This document shows, piece after piece, positions 37,391-51,095 of a stretch of 64,000 bases of DNA. Source of the stretch: Paraspadella gotoi (Eukaryota; Chaetognatha). Location of the stretch: the NCBI GenBank assembly GCA_051294375.1, contig JBJCIZ010000028.1, positions 1,032,100-1,096,099 of the forward strand, given 5' to 3'. The notes beneath the pieces were generated by a model. It did not search any database. It was not told where the DNA came from and saw only the letters and a program-made list of their open reading frames with translations. Made by a program: the position numbers and the translations under genes. Position 1 is the stretch's first letter. Each line of letters opens with the position of its first letter.

Positions 37391-38980
37391 TATTGCGTTT
37401 TGTATTTAGAAGAAAAAAGACAAGTTTTAAGTTTTTTTTTCGTGTTTTGCAAAACCAGAGTTGAACAAAAATTACAATTAATCGTTGCTGAAGCCTGAAG
37501 CTTTCGGTTTTCATTTAAATTTATTATTATTATTAATTAAAAAAAAATTTAGGTATAATTTTACTTTCGCCGACCATTAGGCAGGGTTAAGGGTAGTTCA
37601 AGGGTAGTTTTTCATGATGCCAAAACCCCGGTCGGCAAAAATAAAATTTTACCAAATTTTAATTTTTAAAAGTACAAGATAATATAATTTTAAAAATGTA
37701 CATCGTTATCACGAAAAAGAGCTTAGGACAGGATTCTAACTCTATATGAATGAACTAATCCATAATTTTATATCGACAGTAGGTTGTATCATTATTACAA
37801 TATTGTTCTCTCACCAAGATTGATATTTGTCTTGTGGCTTTTGCTTCCTCTTTTGGAAATTTCTGGTCCAGTCGCTGAATTCCCTTTAAAGTTTTATAAT
37901 CACTTTAAAGTGTACGCTCAAAAAGCCATGCTTTATTTTTCAAAATTCAGAATTAAATGAGTTTTTAAGTTTAAAGATTTTATTTAAATTTTTGGTTTGG
38001 AAATAGGGTAATGAATTATATTAAAGATTCAGTTAAAGATTATGATTAAAGGGTTAGGGGATAAAGTTTGGTATTAGCATTTAATGTTAGGGATTAGAGT
38101 TAAAGATTTGGTTAATAATTTGGTAAAATGTTAAGCTTCAATATTCAGGTTAAACTTAAGTTTTAAGAATAAAGGCTCAGAAATAGGGCGCTTTCGGAAA
38201 CTAGTGCCCAAAGCTGACAATTTGGTAAGGTCGACGACTTACCTCTGCATCGAAGTTCGAGGGAATTTACTTTCTAGGGTGAAACAGTTTGTCATGATTT
38301 CTTCTCTCTAGACCCTTTTTTTAAAACTCGTTTTTTTTTCTTTCTTTTTACAGTTTTTCGTTTGTTTTTTTTTGTTTACTTGTTTTTTGTATTTTTTTAA
38401 GAATATATTTTTCTTAAAATCGGGAAAGGAATTGGCAACTCACAATGTGATATTCAGAAATATGACATTAAATTTAAAAAGAAGAAAGCTTCCAAAATTT
38501 TTTCTTTTTTCTTTTTTTTTTCATTTTGTGATTTAGAAATTATTATTATTATTGTTTTTATTATTATTATTATTCGATGATAAAAGTTTTAACTAATTGA
38601 TTCATCTCCTTCAGAAAAAAGTACATTATATAAATATTTAACTAAATTATTATTACTTATTGTTGTTTTACTTGGATATGGAACATGTTTGAGCAAACAA
38701 TGTCGGATCTGTCTTCGATAATTTAGCAGTAATAAGCTAAACAGATAATAATCAATCATGATTATTTTTTGTGATCTTTAAGTCAATCAATAAGTCAAAG
38801 AACCTGTGGCTGCGCCAATAAAAGTAAATCGTTTTTGACGGATTAGACTGAACTGTTACTGCAGCACTTTTAATATTTTATAATTTAAAAAAATATTTTA
38901 TCAATAAAAAAAATAATTTAATATTTTGTTCATTATTTTTATTTACATAATATTTTTAATTGCATAATTTTTTTAACTTG
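37391..38980. other. Unassigned AT-rich intergenic DNA
   Basis: No gene found. It contains one inverted pair of the GCCGACC / GGTCGGC word (37565-37630) and the word AACAATGTCGGATCTG (38697-38712), which recurs at 43316 (inverted), 50813 and 58273. Confidence 0.4.
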
Positions 38981-38989
38981 TTTTAACTT

Positions 38990-39445
38990 GTTCCACCAAC
39001 AATTTATATCCAGCTTAATCACATACTTTCCTACCCACACACAAAATTCCACTTCAATATATCTATCCAATTATGAATAAATTTAATAATTATGAGTAAA
39101 TATAAGTAAAAATGCCTCAAGTAAATATGACTTTTGTTTTTTCCATTTAAACTCATTTCCACTTGAATGATTCAATCGAAACTTTATTTCCAGCTCAATC
39201 ACACACTTTCCTACCCCCACACAAAATTTCATTTCAATCCATCGATCCAATCACAAGTAATTGGAATTTAATGAAAAGGTGGGATGGACAGACGGACGGA
39301 CATAATTTTTTTGACATGATTTAAGTGAGTGCCCAACAAGATTTAGGGGGGTACCGACGGACCGACAGTGGTCTCTCTCACTTCGGACTCTACAATCCGA
39401 AGTGGATTATAGAGTCGGAATCTGCTGATAAGCAGATCCGACTAA
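38990..39445 (+). repeat. Dispersed repeat F with GGAC microsatellite tail, copy 1
   Basis: Core words are ACTCATTTCCACT, TCGAAACTTTAT, CACACACTTTCCTACCC and ACAAAATTTC, present twice here, followed by GACAGACGGACGGACATA and a tail ending in a palindrome (CTGCTGATAAGCAG) at 39421-39434. Related cores occur at 51295-51560, 54155-54620, 54816-55025, 55170-55285 and 58670-58800, and an inverted tail at 42885-43015. Unclassified transposon family. Confidence 0.65.
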
Positions 39446-39529
39446 AAATAAGGGAAAAAATAATAAGATAAAAAGAAATCATCAGAAGCATTTTTTCAGC
39501 GTCTGTATATACTTTTGATGGAATCCAAC

Positions 39530-39835
39530 GTCACGCCCTCTTCTTCTTCCTCTTCTTCTTCCTCTTCTTCCTCCTATTCATTCTCCTCCTCTTCCCCCTC
39601 TTCTTCCCCCTCTTCTTCCTCTTCTTCCTCCTCTTTTTTCTCCTCTTCTTCCTCCTCTTCTTCCTCCTCTTTTTCCTTCTTTTTTTCCTCCTCTTCTTCC
39701 TCTTTTTCCTCCTCTTTTTCCTCCTCTTCTTCTTTCTCTTCTTCTTCCTCCTCTTCTTTTTCCTTTACTTTCTCCTCTTTTTCCTCCTCTTCTTTCTCTT
39801 CTTCTTCCTCCTCTTCTTCCTCCTCATCCTTCTGA
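39530..39835. repeat. (CTT/CCT)n microsatellite
   Basis: A trinucleotide-like pyrimidine tract of about 300 bp. It encodes poly-Ser in one frame, which explains the 106-residue open frame there; not a gene. Confidence 0.95.
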
Positions 39836-40730
39836 TTCCTCCATTCGATTCCATAGGAAGATCTCGGAATTTTCCCCGGATGTCAATCAAGTTTCGAAGT
39901 ATAAGTATTAAGGCGGACCGGAATTTTACAATATAAAAATTTATTTTTTAATATATTTAGTGTATATATAATAAATGTTTAATTAAATATGATATAGTTA
40001 TTTTTAATATTTAATGATTTTTATAATAAAAAATCTTTAAAATTTTTTTACTTGCTAATATAACTAAATATACATTTTTAAGATTTATCTTTAAACCCTT
40101 TTTTTTCTGATTTATAATAAATATTTTAACAACTGATATATCTAGTTTTCAACCCTGTTTCGCCTTAATAAAGATAACCGTTGTCGTCGTCCTTTCTCTG
40201 GATTCCGGATCCGAGTCTCCTCTCCCGGGAATTATGGGGCCGGAAATGTCATGACCCTTGGTGGAAGGCCCCATGGCGATGGGTCAGAACCTGAAAACAG
40301 ACGACGAGGATTGAAAACCCACAAAAAAAATTATTAACTTTCAAAATTGCCCTATTTCTGTTCCTAATCTCTGACCTGAGAAATAAACTTAATTTTGACT
40401 ACTTCTACTACTACAACCATCACAAACTAACATCTGCAATAACGACAACCAAAACAAGAAAGACCACTATCCGCACTTAGTCTAGGTTATAAATTTAGGT
40501 TGGGAATTAGTGTTAGGGATAAAGGATTATCGTTAAAGATAAATACGGCGAAGTAAAGGATTTATGGCTACCATGACTTCACTGTTATTAGATATATTTT
40601 CACGACAGAAAACGAAATGTTGAAACATTAAACATTGCGCTTCAGCAATCAGAAAGTCAAAAGCTTTTTCACAACCACAATGACAGCCTTTTTTAAATTT
40701 TATAGTTTTTTATCTCGCCAGACGGGCGAG
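39836..40730. other. Unassigned intergenic DNA
   Basis: AT-rich except for a GC-richer block at 40165-40315 (GGATTCCGGATCC, GGTGGAAGGCCCCATGG) that may be a repeat fragment. No gene recognised. Confidence 0.4.
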
Positions 40731-41427
40731 ATGAAGGATCGCCTCTGCTTCTTTGTGACCGGAGTCGTCGTCACCGTCACGTTTCTTTGCCATCTCAAAT
40801 TGTAAAAGTGTGTAAAAGGCTGTCCACTGGACAGTGTCCAGCTTCTCTCTATCTCTTTTAATTATATGTCGCTCTCTCTCTCTCTCTCTCTTTTTCTGTC
40901 GCTGCTTCTTCTGATTCGTCTGATTCGTCTGATCGGCGACTCGGGTAAAATCGGCATTAGTCCACTGAGCTACTGAGGCGCTGCGAAGGAAATGGCTTTA
41001 ATCCATCTGTTGTGATAGGACCACCAGAGTATCTTTTTCGGGCTGACGACCGGTTTGTGCCGGTCAAGTTGAGCAAAAAGAGCAAGAAAAAAAAAAAATC
41101 CGCCGGATTTTTTAAGACAAAAAAGGATCTTTTGTCCATTTTTTGACGTAAAGTAGTTATCTTTGGGGATCGATCAAGGAGAACCTCATGGTCAGGGTCA
41201 GAGTTGAAGCGTAAGCAAAATTATGATATTTGTCACCACTATTGAATATTGATATTCTGTCACTACTAATTTTTAGGTACACCGGATACGAAGACATTGG
41301 TATCCAACTAAATAAAAAAAAATCAAATGAAACTATTGCTGGCGTTTGCCTTCAGAGAAATTACTATCCTTCTGTAGTCCCAAAATCGAATTGTACCTTG
41401 CAGTCTCGAAAAACGCTTGTTGAATAA
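40731..41427 (+). CDS. Candidate small two-exon protein with N-terminal membrane segment
   Basis: Exon 40731-40801 reads MKDRLCFFVTGVVVTVTFLC, a strong hydrophobic anchor, and ends at a GTAAAAG donor in phase 2. It joins in phase to 41277-41427 (acceptor TTTTTAG), giving YTGYEDIGIQLNKKKSNETI and a stop after about 73 residues. No family was recognised. A short hairpin (TCTCGCC/GGCGAGA) sits just before the ATG. The intron contains an inverted SINE fragment. It may be the 5' end of a longer or dead gene. Confidence 0.25.
40961..41029 (-). mobile_element. tRNA-derived SINE S1, 5' fragment
   Basis: The reverse strand matches the start of the SINE at 58855 and 59265: GGTCCTATCAC, GATGGATTAAAGC, GCAGCGCCTCAGT and the pol III A box (TAGCTCAGTGG). 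It is truncated after about 70 bases. Confidence 0.7.
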
Positions 41428-41956
41428 CGACATGTGAGAACGGAGAGTGATCAAGGGGGTGACAGGGAACGTCACAGCGTGGCAGAATGTCTCGGAACAA
41501 CCATGGCATTGGATAGATCATGGGCAGCCGTGCATTGACAGTCTGAGCACCCTGGAATCTGCACTGTATCGTAATTACTAATTAGGAGGAATCACATCAA
41601 TGATCAATAACCATTAACCAGAACTTTATACCCATCACCTCTCCTATTATGTTATTAACGATTCACAATAGCTGAAGGAGGAAATAAATAATAAACGATC
41701 AACAACTATCAAAGAATGATCTATTAATAATCAATGCACGATCTATGAATAATCAATGAACGATTAATGAATAATTAATGAACGTATTGATCTACAGATG
41801 AATAAATGTCCGATTATAAATGAATCAACTGAAGAATAAAAGCCGATGAACGAATCCACGAAAGTTTCTTCCCGACAGACATCGTTTATCTTTTAATTTC
41901 TTTCTCTCTTTCTCTCCAGTCGAATATCTCTCTCTCTCTCTCCTTAATTTACCCTA

Positions 41957-42006
<50 letters not shown>

Positions 42007-43590
42007 CCCCCCCCTTAATTAAACCTCTAATCTCGTGCGCCTAATTTCCACTTTCAAAATGGAAAACCTATCTTGCTCAATAGGGTGGGGGGTGAAAAGA
42101 TTAAGCAATTAAACAATGTTTTTTTTGCCGCCTTTGTATATGAAATAAAAAATAATTAAGCCCTTTTTTTAAAAAAATATTTACAATAGTATTGTTAAAG
42201 ATGTTTTAACTCGTTTCGGGACGTTTAGCCAATTTTTATCTCTGACCATTTTTAAGTTCGGCCAATGTTTTTGCAGGCTTTCGTCTCCAGCACCGATTTC
42301 CGTGATTTTAACGTGATATTAAGCAGTTTAAGTTGTAAACTCCTGTTTCCGAGGACTTTTTATGTGAAATATATATATATTAATATAAGCATTTCATAAT
42401 TCCTACAGCGACTCATGTCAAAACTTTTCTGTACTGGTGAAGCAAAATGTTTTATGATATTTTTATGTTAAAGTTGCAAAAAATGAGTGAAACTTTCATC
42501 ATATAATAGTTTGAATTTGGACTTTTTTCGTTTTTGACGCTGAAGACATCAGAATTTTTGATAACATGTTTTATTTTTTTGATTTAACGTTTTATGAAGA
42601 ATAAAAATTCCTAAAGTTTTATTAAAAATTTAATATTTTATATGGATATTACTATAAATATATTGTTTTTATGATACTGTTCCACAAACAATATGAACAA
42701 ATTATTTTTTGTACTCGATAATCATACTATCTCGAGTCTAAATTTCTTTAAATGAAATTTTTGTTCCCAAGAGCACCACTCTAATGCTCAAATTTCAGAG
42801 GAAAAAAATTCAACATGATCAGGACTATCATTTCTATTACTCTCTTTTTAGCCAGATTTGCTTACAGCAGATCCCCGCTCTATATTTCACTTTGTCGGTC
42901 CGTCGGTATGCCCCACAATCTTGTCAGTAAGTCAATTAAGTCATGTCAGAACATCGAATTATGATAAATTATGCAAAAAATTCGATGTCCATCCGTCTGT
43001 CCATCCATCCGTGATATGAATGAAAAAAATAATATAAATTTAAAAAAGATACAAGTTGAAAAAATGATGTAGACAAAATTAATTAACAAAACATTTAAAT
43101 ATTATTTTTATCAATAAAATATTTTTAAATTATAAAATACTATTTGTTCTTAAGTAACAGTTTAAGTTAATCCCTTGAAAGCGATTTACATGCATTGGCG
43201 CGGTCACTGGTTGTTTATTAATAAGTTATTAATAATTATATATATAATTATATTTATAATTATTAATAATTTGTTATATATATAATTATATATACCGCTA
43301 AATTATTGTAGGCAGATCCGACATTGTTTGCTCAAACTTGTTTTAAATATAAGGACCACAAGATCTGCTTTTAACAATTTTGATAATTTTGATATTTTTT
43401 TATAATTTAGATAGACATTACTTTTTAAAAAAAAAAATTTATCTTTTAGACTCGGTTATTTTTCACCAAGGTAAGATATTTTAGACTGCAGCAATGAGAT
43501 AATACGGTGGTCTTACAACGTTTTTTGGTAACCTTCAATTTATGATAAAATTAAAAATAAAAATAAGAAACGTTTGAAGTGATCGAGAGG
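41428..43590. other. Intergenic DNA with microsatellites
   Basis: It holds a degenerate ATCAATGAACGAT-type minisatellite at about 41690-41850, a (CT)n tract (41930-42006), the inverted tail of repeat F (42885-43015), and AT-rich unassigned sequence. No gene recognised. Confidence 0.45.
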
Positions 43591-43599
43591 AGAGAGGGT

Positions 43600-43835
43600 C
43601 GCCATACCTCTTTGACTGTGAATAGCCCCAACACTTAGTGTGCCCAGTGGGTCCGGGAGACTTTTCCGTCAGTTGCCTTGCTTTCAGGAACTTTGGATCC
43701 GGTGGAAGGCTTGCTACTGGTGGTTTAACCGGCCGTCACTCTTTTTGCAAGGACAGTTCTGACCAGGGCTAGAGCCCGTGTCCATTGGGTTCGGAGATGA
43801 AGCATTAACCCAGTACGCTATTAAGTCGCTGATGT
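43600..43835 (-). mobile_element. tRNA-derived SINE S2
   Basis: Read on the minus strand it starts with a tRNA-like head: A box TAGCGTACTGG (about 43810-43820) and a B-box-like GGGCTCTAGCCC (about 43766-43777), followed by a GC-rich body. The size and arrangement are those of a SINE. The exact ends are not resolved. Confidence 0.6.
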
Positions 43836-43916
43836 AAGGAACAGTTGTATCTAACGGGGTCACACCCCTCAAATGTGATCCCTCATGATGATACAGGGAG
43901 GGATGGAGATTAGAGC

Positions 43917-44512
43917 ATAGTGAAAGTTACGTACGAAAATTCTAAAAGTCAATTATGAACAACATACCATCAGTGAACATTAATTTGTAAAAAAAATTAA
44001 TTTTATGTTTTTTAATTTTCGCAGTAAGCTATATTTATATATAGTACTATCCTTATAAAATCAAAAAAATTAAAAATAGGCTTTTCTTAATTTTGATTGC
44101 AGATTTGAATTCCTCGTCAAAAGTTGATAAAAGAAAATATAAATCATTTTTAAAATTCTTTCATTAACTAGGTTAAAAATTTAAAAAACTATATTTAATA
44201 TATAAAAATTAATTTTCAGCTTAAAATATAGCTTTTTCTAATTTTTGACCCACTTAATGAAGGAATTTTTCAAAAAGAGTTATATTTCTTTTATTAACTT
44301 TTTATGACGAATCCAAATCTGCAAAAAAATCTTAGAAAAAACTGTTTTGAAATTTTAACATTTATTGGATTAAATATGGCCTACTGCGTAAATTGTAAAA
44401 TTTATTAGAAATTTTTTTATACATAAATTTTCATTAGTATAATATTGTTCGTTCCTCACTTTTAGAATTTTAATTAAAGTTAAATTTAGAAATTTTACTA
44501 CGCCTGCTGAAC
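43917..44512. mobile_element. Fold-back element, inverted arms starting GCATAGTGAAAGTTA
   Basis: A left arm of about 190 bp (43917-44110) is repeated inverted at about 44325-44512, ending near ACTACGCCT. The loop is AT-rich and non-coding. One arm recurs alone at 49681-49860. Confidence 0.65.
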
Positions 44513-44920
44513 TCCCATGGTAATTTTGCAATTTTCATAGCTAATCAACAGAAAGTTTATATTTCGGTAATCCATCAATAAAAAATACAACCATTTGTGG
44601 CGAACTTACTTTGCAGATTCACTGACCAAGAGTATTGGCCGATATTCTGGCCGTGATTTCTCTCTCTCTATCTATCTCTCTCTTTATACATTTTATGCCC
44701 ACTGGGCATTTCCCAGTTAAGTCAACGGTCATAACCTGTTTTTCTCTGTACCAAGAGAGAGAGAGAGAGAGAGTGTGTGTTCGCCACACATTCCTAGTTT
44801 AAACGTTAATATTTATTAAATTTGTTTTCTGTCCACAGAAGTTCGTTGCCATCATCATCATGATACGGGGTCTCAAAAAATTTCTTTTTCGAAACATAAA
44901 CCAAAAACTTATCGTCATTA

Positions 44921-47900
44921 ATGTCACCGGTGAGTAAAACTAAAAGAGGAGTTTTGATGAAATTAAGTTTAGTTCCTAAAATAGTTTTATCTGCAGTTGG
45001 GCTAATTTACTTGACATTTGATACTTTTATGGGAGGAGATTACGAGAAGGCACAGCAAATCGAAGACGCTTTAATATACAAAAATATACAGTTAAGAGGT
45101 AAAATATATTACAACACACTAAAATGTAACTACAAATATGCATTTGGCAACTCTTGAATGAAGAAAAAAATGAATGGTGGTCATTAGTTTAAAAATTTAT
45201 AATACAAATAACAAATATTTTTTAATATGTCACTGATTTTATCATTGTATATCTGATTTCATTCCTCTTCAGATGAAATCATTGATACTTCCCAGACAGA
45301 AATTATACAAACTAATTCAACAAACGCTTCGGTTGAAATGATGACTGAATCACGTTTAACTATGACGACGACGACGATTAGGACGACGACGACGACGATT
45401 AGTTCGACGACGACGACGACTACGACTACAAATATCGAGACGCCAAGGAAAACTTGCGAAATAAGTTCCGACCTTGGTAAGATTTTAAAATATTTACTTT
45501 TACAGCGTGTCAAATGAATACAATGAATCCGAACAATAATAAAAAATTCATTTACTGTACTCCTTGCATACATTTTTTACAATATGAAAAAGTTTGTTGT
45601 CCTTTAACAACCAAATTGAATCTTAAGTTATGATGTTAGATTTTGATTAAATTAATTTTCCTCATGCATGGAAGCATTTTAATATTTAACAATATATAAG
45701 AAATTCTTAAAAATTATTTTAAGAAAGTAAAGGAGTTTTTATCGTCGCAATCGCTTTGGGTTTGCGACGATATTGTTGTTGTGCACAATAGTGGCGTCGT
45801 CGTTGTCGTCGTCGTTGGCGTTCCAAATTATAGATCGCCTTTTTTATGATTAAATTTGGGTATATGAAGCTGAAAATTTATATACAGCTTCTCATCATCG
45901 ATGTCCTTAAATTTGAGTCAGGACAGTTATTAAATATGTTTTGTTTACGTTTTATCAAAACAAACAAATTTTCTCTCTTTTATTTTTATATTTCTTTCTC
46001 TCTCTCTTTTCTCTTTTAATTATATGTCTCTCTCCCTCTCTCTTTTCCCTAGTCACTGATTCATAGGGAAAAAGAACGAGTCTGCAGCTGGCTCTGCAGG
46101 GGCTTATTCTGTTTCTCTCTTTTCTCCTGCTGCATCTGCTGCTGCCTTTTGAGTCTGCAGCTGGCTCTGCAGGGGCTCTCTCTTTTTCTCTTTTCTCGTG
46201 CTGCTTCTGCTGCTGCCTTTTGATTTCTTTCTTTTTTTCTGGGTGACTCTGCTGCTGCCGATGCTAATTCGTCCGAAAACGATTTGGCTTCTCTCTCTCT
46301 CTCTCCTCTCTCTCTTTCTCTCTCTCTCTTTCTTTTTATTTCTCAGGGGCTGCGTCTGCTGATCAGTTTATTTTTTTCCTTTCTATTCCTTCTTTCCTTT
46401 CTATTCTTTCTTTATATTTATTCATTTTATGGTGGACTAAAATCCACCAACCGTTCTTCAGTGGCCATTGGTGCCAGAGGCAAGTCATTCTCCTTCCAAC
46501 CCAAAGGTCCGGGGTTCAAGCCCAGTGGTCACCTAGCAGTTTAGTGGGACGGGGCGCTGTCTCTTCAATTTCTTCTTTTTCTTTCTGTTTATAAATTAAT
46601 TTTCTTTTCTCAAATTAGATTTTTTTAGTATCAAAATTTGTCATCAATCCAGATTTTTCTTATGCGATTGCTTTTAAGATTTTTTTTTTCTCTCTCTCTC
46701 TTCGTTTTTATTAAAAAAAAATTTTAATTAGGATTGAACTCGTAAAATTAGGCAACGCATTCGTGCTCGTTATCATTTTGCTATCGCAACATCAGGTCTT
46801 TATTTCGTTTTTTTTTCTCAGGGGCTGCGTCTGCTGATCAGTTTATTTTTTGACAATGACAAAAAAAAACAAAAAAAACTTTCATTGTTTTTTGTTGTTT
46901 TTTTTCAGAAACTGTAACTTTAATTTTCCTCGGTACTTTATTATTTTTTTTAATTGACAATCACAAAATAGATTTTTTCTTTCTGTGTATAAATTAATTT
47001 TCTTTTCTCAAATTTTTTCTCAAATTTGTTGTCAATCCAGATTTTTCTTATGCGATTGCGACAATCCTTATGCTTTTAAGATTTTTTTTATATTTTGAAC
47101 AACGAAACACAAACAACCACAAGTTTTAAGAAATTAAAATTTTTAAAAATAGATTTTGATAAAGATTAAAAAGTTAGATAAAGGTTAGTACTACAAAAAT
47201 TTTAATGATAAATGGGCTTAGATTTGAAAAAAAACTTTAAAAAAAATCATCATCATCATTCATTAAATTTTATAGTTTTTGTTATTTTTCATAGCTAAAT
47301 CATTAAAATTTCCAAAAGTTATAATCTAACTTTTCAAGCTTTATCAGAATTAAAATTTCTTAAAAAAATGTTTTTGATATTATATAGTATTCGGATAATA
47401 TAAAATAGCTTCCACGCATTTAACTAACTATAAGATAAATCTTAAATTTGTTTTGATTTTCACAATCTTCAATAAGCACTTTAAGTGATTAACAATATTT
47501 ATACCGTTAGTTTGTAACCTGTTCCGCCTTACTGTGCAGTGTGCTTGTGATGATGTTTGAAGATCATCTCTATTCTCATCCATATACATTATACAACACT
47601 TGCTTAATTGTTTGTTTAATGTTCTTTGTTAAACTGTAAATCAAATTGGCAAATTAAAAAAAAATTTTCGAGTTATTTTTTTAAAATAAAAAAAACTTTT
47701 GTACGTCGCACAGTAATCTCATAATAAAAATAAATCTTCTTTGAAAGTCATCTGTGTACCTGGGTGGTCGTGGTATTCCTCCCACACGGGATTCCTCCCA
47801 ACTGGATTCCTCTTACATGGGATTCTTCCCACGCTGGATTCCTCCCCATGGGATTCCTCCCCGCGAAATTCCTCCCACGTGGGATTCCTCCCCAAGGATG

Positions 47901-50900
47901 GTCGTGGTATTCCTCCCACACGGGATTTCTCCCAACTGGATTCCACCCACACGGGTTTCCTCCCCATGGAATTCCTCCCACACGGGTTTCTTCCCACATG
48001 AGATTCCTCCCCATATAATTCCTCCCATACAGGATTCCTCCCACACAGGATTCCTTCCAAAATGGGATTCCTCCCATGTAGGATTCCTACCATGGGGGAT
48101 TCCTCCCAACCGAGATTCTTTCCACACAGGATTCCTCCCACGCAAGATTCCTCCCACGCAGTGTGGGAGGAATCCTACATGGGAGGAATTCCGTGTGGGA
48201 GGAATCCCGTGGAATGAATCCCGAGTGGAAGGAATTTTGTGTGGGAGGAATACTGTGTGGGAGGAATCCCATGTGGGAGGAATCCTGCATGGGAGGAATC
48301 CCGCGTGGGAGGAATCCCGCATGGGAGGAATCCCGACTGGGGGGAATCCTGCGTGGGAGGAAATCCATGGGGAGGAATCCCGTGTGGGAGGAATCCCGTG
48401 TGGGCGGAATTCTTTTGGGAGGAATTCCATGTGGAGGAATTCCTTGGAAGAATCCCGTGTGGGAGCAATTCCATGGAGAGGAATCCCTTGGGGAGGAATC
48501 CTGTGAGGGAGGAATCCCACGTGGGAGGAATCCTGCATGGGTGGAATCCCGTTGGGAGGAATCCCACTGGAACCGTGTACCTGTACTCCCATGTGAATTT
48601 TTTTATCTAAAAATAAATCTCTTAATAAAAAAAAATTTTGTTTGTCAGGCCCGATGTGGCTTCGCTCAGGCTTCCCAGATTTGCGATCCTGGCAAAACCA
48701 TTTAAAAAACAAATCCGCTGATAATAATTTTACGCAATTATTGAGGTAAAACAAGAATCTTAAAGTTTCAATGACTTTTTTAAATACCCTTTTTGATTTG
48801 TGACAGATTGTACTCTCCGAGTGGAGGATCTTGGAAACCTAAAAATTGCATAGCCGCAGGCAAAGTTGCTATAATCGTTCCATTCAGGTAAAAAAAGTCA
48901 GCAAGAAAAACATAGAAAATAGTAAAAAAAAATCTTTAAAGAATAGGATCGAGCCTCCCTTCAATGATAACCAAATATTGATGCGATGATAACCAAAGGA
49001 TTGATGCGATGATAACCAAATGATGCGATGATAACCAAATATTGATGCGATGATAACCAATAATTGATGCGATGATAACCAAATGATCGATGAGATGATA
49101 ACCAAATGATTGATGTGATAATAACCAAATGGTTGATGCGATGATAGTCATTCATTGATGTGATGATAATCATTCATTGATACGATGATAGTCATTCATT
49201 GATGCGATGATAGTCATTCATTGATGCAATAAATCATTCATCATAAATAAAACAAATAAATGCGTGTATAAGTGAAAGAGAGAGAGAGAGAAAGAAAGAG
49301 AGAGAAAAAGAGAATAAATCCACGAAAATCTGGGATGTAAATTTGGGATTTTGCATTGAGAAAAAATCGCGGAATAAATGGCAATAAAGTTTTTAAAAGG
49401 AAAAAATAATCAATTTTTTAAAAAAAACGATCACACAAGAGATCGTACAGAGAGAGAGAGAGACAGAAAGAGAAAGACAGACAGAGACAAGAGAGAAAGC
49501 TGGACAGCCGCTGGAAAACAGCTGAACAATCACTGCAGAGTAAGGCGTAGTAAAATTTCTAAATTTAACTTTAATTNNNNNNNNNNNNNNNNNNNNNNNN
49601 NNNNNNNNNNNNNNNNNNNNNNNNNNNNNNNNNNNNNNNNNNNNNNNNNNNNNNNNNNNNNNNNNNNNNNNNNNNNNTAAGAAAAGCTTATTTTGAAATT
49701 TTTCGATTTTATAAGATAGTACTATATATAATATAGCCTACTGCGAAAATTAAAAAAAACATAAAATTAATTTTTTTTACAAATTAATATTCACTGATGG
49801 TATGTTGTTCATAATTAACTTTTAGAATTTTCGTATGTAACTTTCACTACGCCTCTACTGCAGAGCCTGAACTCGTTTTTAAAAGGTTCAGAAAGGCAGC
49901 AACTGACAAAAATAGGAAGAAAATCTATATATAATTTAAAGAAATAAAAGAAAGGAAAAAATGTTACAATTGTTTACAATTGGAAATTTTTACAATTTTT
50001 TCCAATCATAGCTTGTAAAAGATTTTATTTTTATTTGTATCAAAATTAAGATATAGCTTCTCATAAAAAGGTATTTGATTTCCCTGTTTATTAAAGATTT
50101 TTAAAAAAATTATGAATTTCATCTGCAATATTATATACTGCAATATGTAAATTAGATTAAAGCATTTTTATATACTAATTTGGATATTATAATGAGTACT
50201 ATAATCTGCATATTGCCAGTAAATCAATAATGAAGTGGAAATTCAAACAAAAAATACTTGAATCCAAAAGTAATATGAAAAATTTCAGAGCTATTTCAAG
50301 ATGAGAAGCCATATCTAAATTTGTAACTTACTATGATCGCACACTTTTATAAAACTTCATTGTAATTTATAATAATTTTTATTTAAAAACAAACGGTAAG
50401 TCCCAGCCAAAACTATAAAAGCGTAGTAGTTTTTATATAAAAATGCGTAACGCCGCCGACGACGACGACGACGTCCCAAGAAGCTGAACCGGCTTCTCCG
50501 GTAGGCTCGATAAAAATGCTACAATTGTTTTTGTTTATAGCAATCATTTTTAATTTTTTGCCAATCCAATTTTTCAGAGATTTAAAGCGGCCTCACGACT
50601 AATTAGTAATTAGTAATTACCTAAGCAGGCTTAAACATCATCCAAATCGGTGTCTTTCAATTGAGTTAGCAAAGCCAGACAGTATTATATAGCATAACCG
50701 GGCCGGTAGTAAGAGACCGGCACTGGAGATACTAATGCCCTCCTCACGAGCATCACAAACAAACTAATCTGCTTGCTGTTATTACTGTTTATACTGAAAC
50801 AAGTTTGAGCAAACAATGTCGGATCTGCCTCGATAATTAATTAATTAATTAATTAATCGATTAATTAATTAATTAATTTTAATATGTAATAATTAATTTT

Positions 50901-51034
50901 AAATTTATATTCAACTTATCATCATCGATGTCCTTAAAATTGGGTTAGGACAGTTATTAAATATGTTTTGTTTACATTTTATCAAAACAAACAAATATCC
51001 TCTATTTCATTTTATGTCTCCTTCTCTCTCTCTC

Positions 51035-51095
<61 letters not shown>

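Noticed and set aside
39515-39835. 106-residue poly-Ser protein
   Set aside because: Pure microsatellite translation.
46441-46545. Functional tRNA gene
   Set aside because: A and B boxes are present but acceptor and anticodon arms do not pair; a SINE-type remnant fits better.
47755-48575. CRISPR-like array
   Set aside because: Eukaryotic context, unit of about 16 bp with no unique spacers; it is a minisatellite.
47719-48754. Large proteins of GFLPTGIPP or GGRNP repeats on both strands
   Set aside because: The 16-bp minisatellite period leaves several frames open; the reading flips at the palindrome centre.
49378-49680. 100-residue open frame running into N
   Set aside because: It is based on a GA-rich tract and gap characters.
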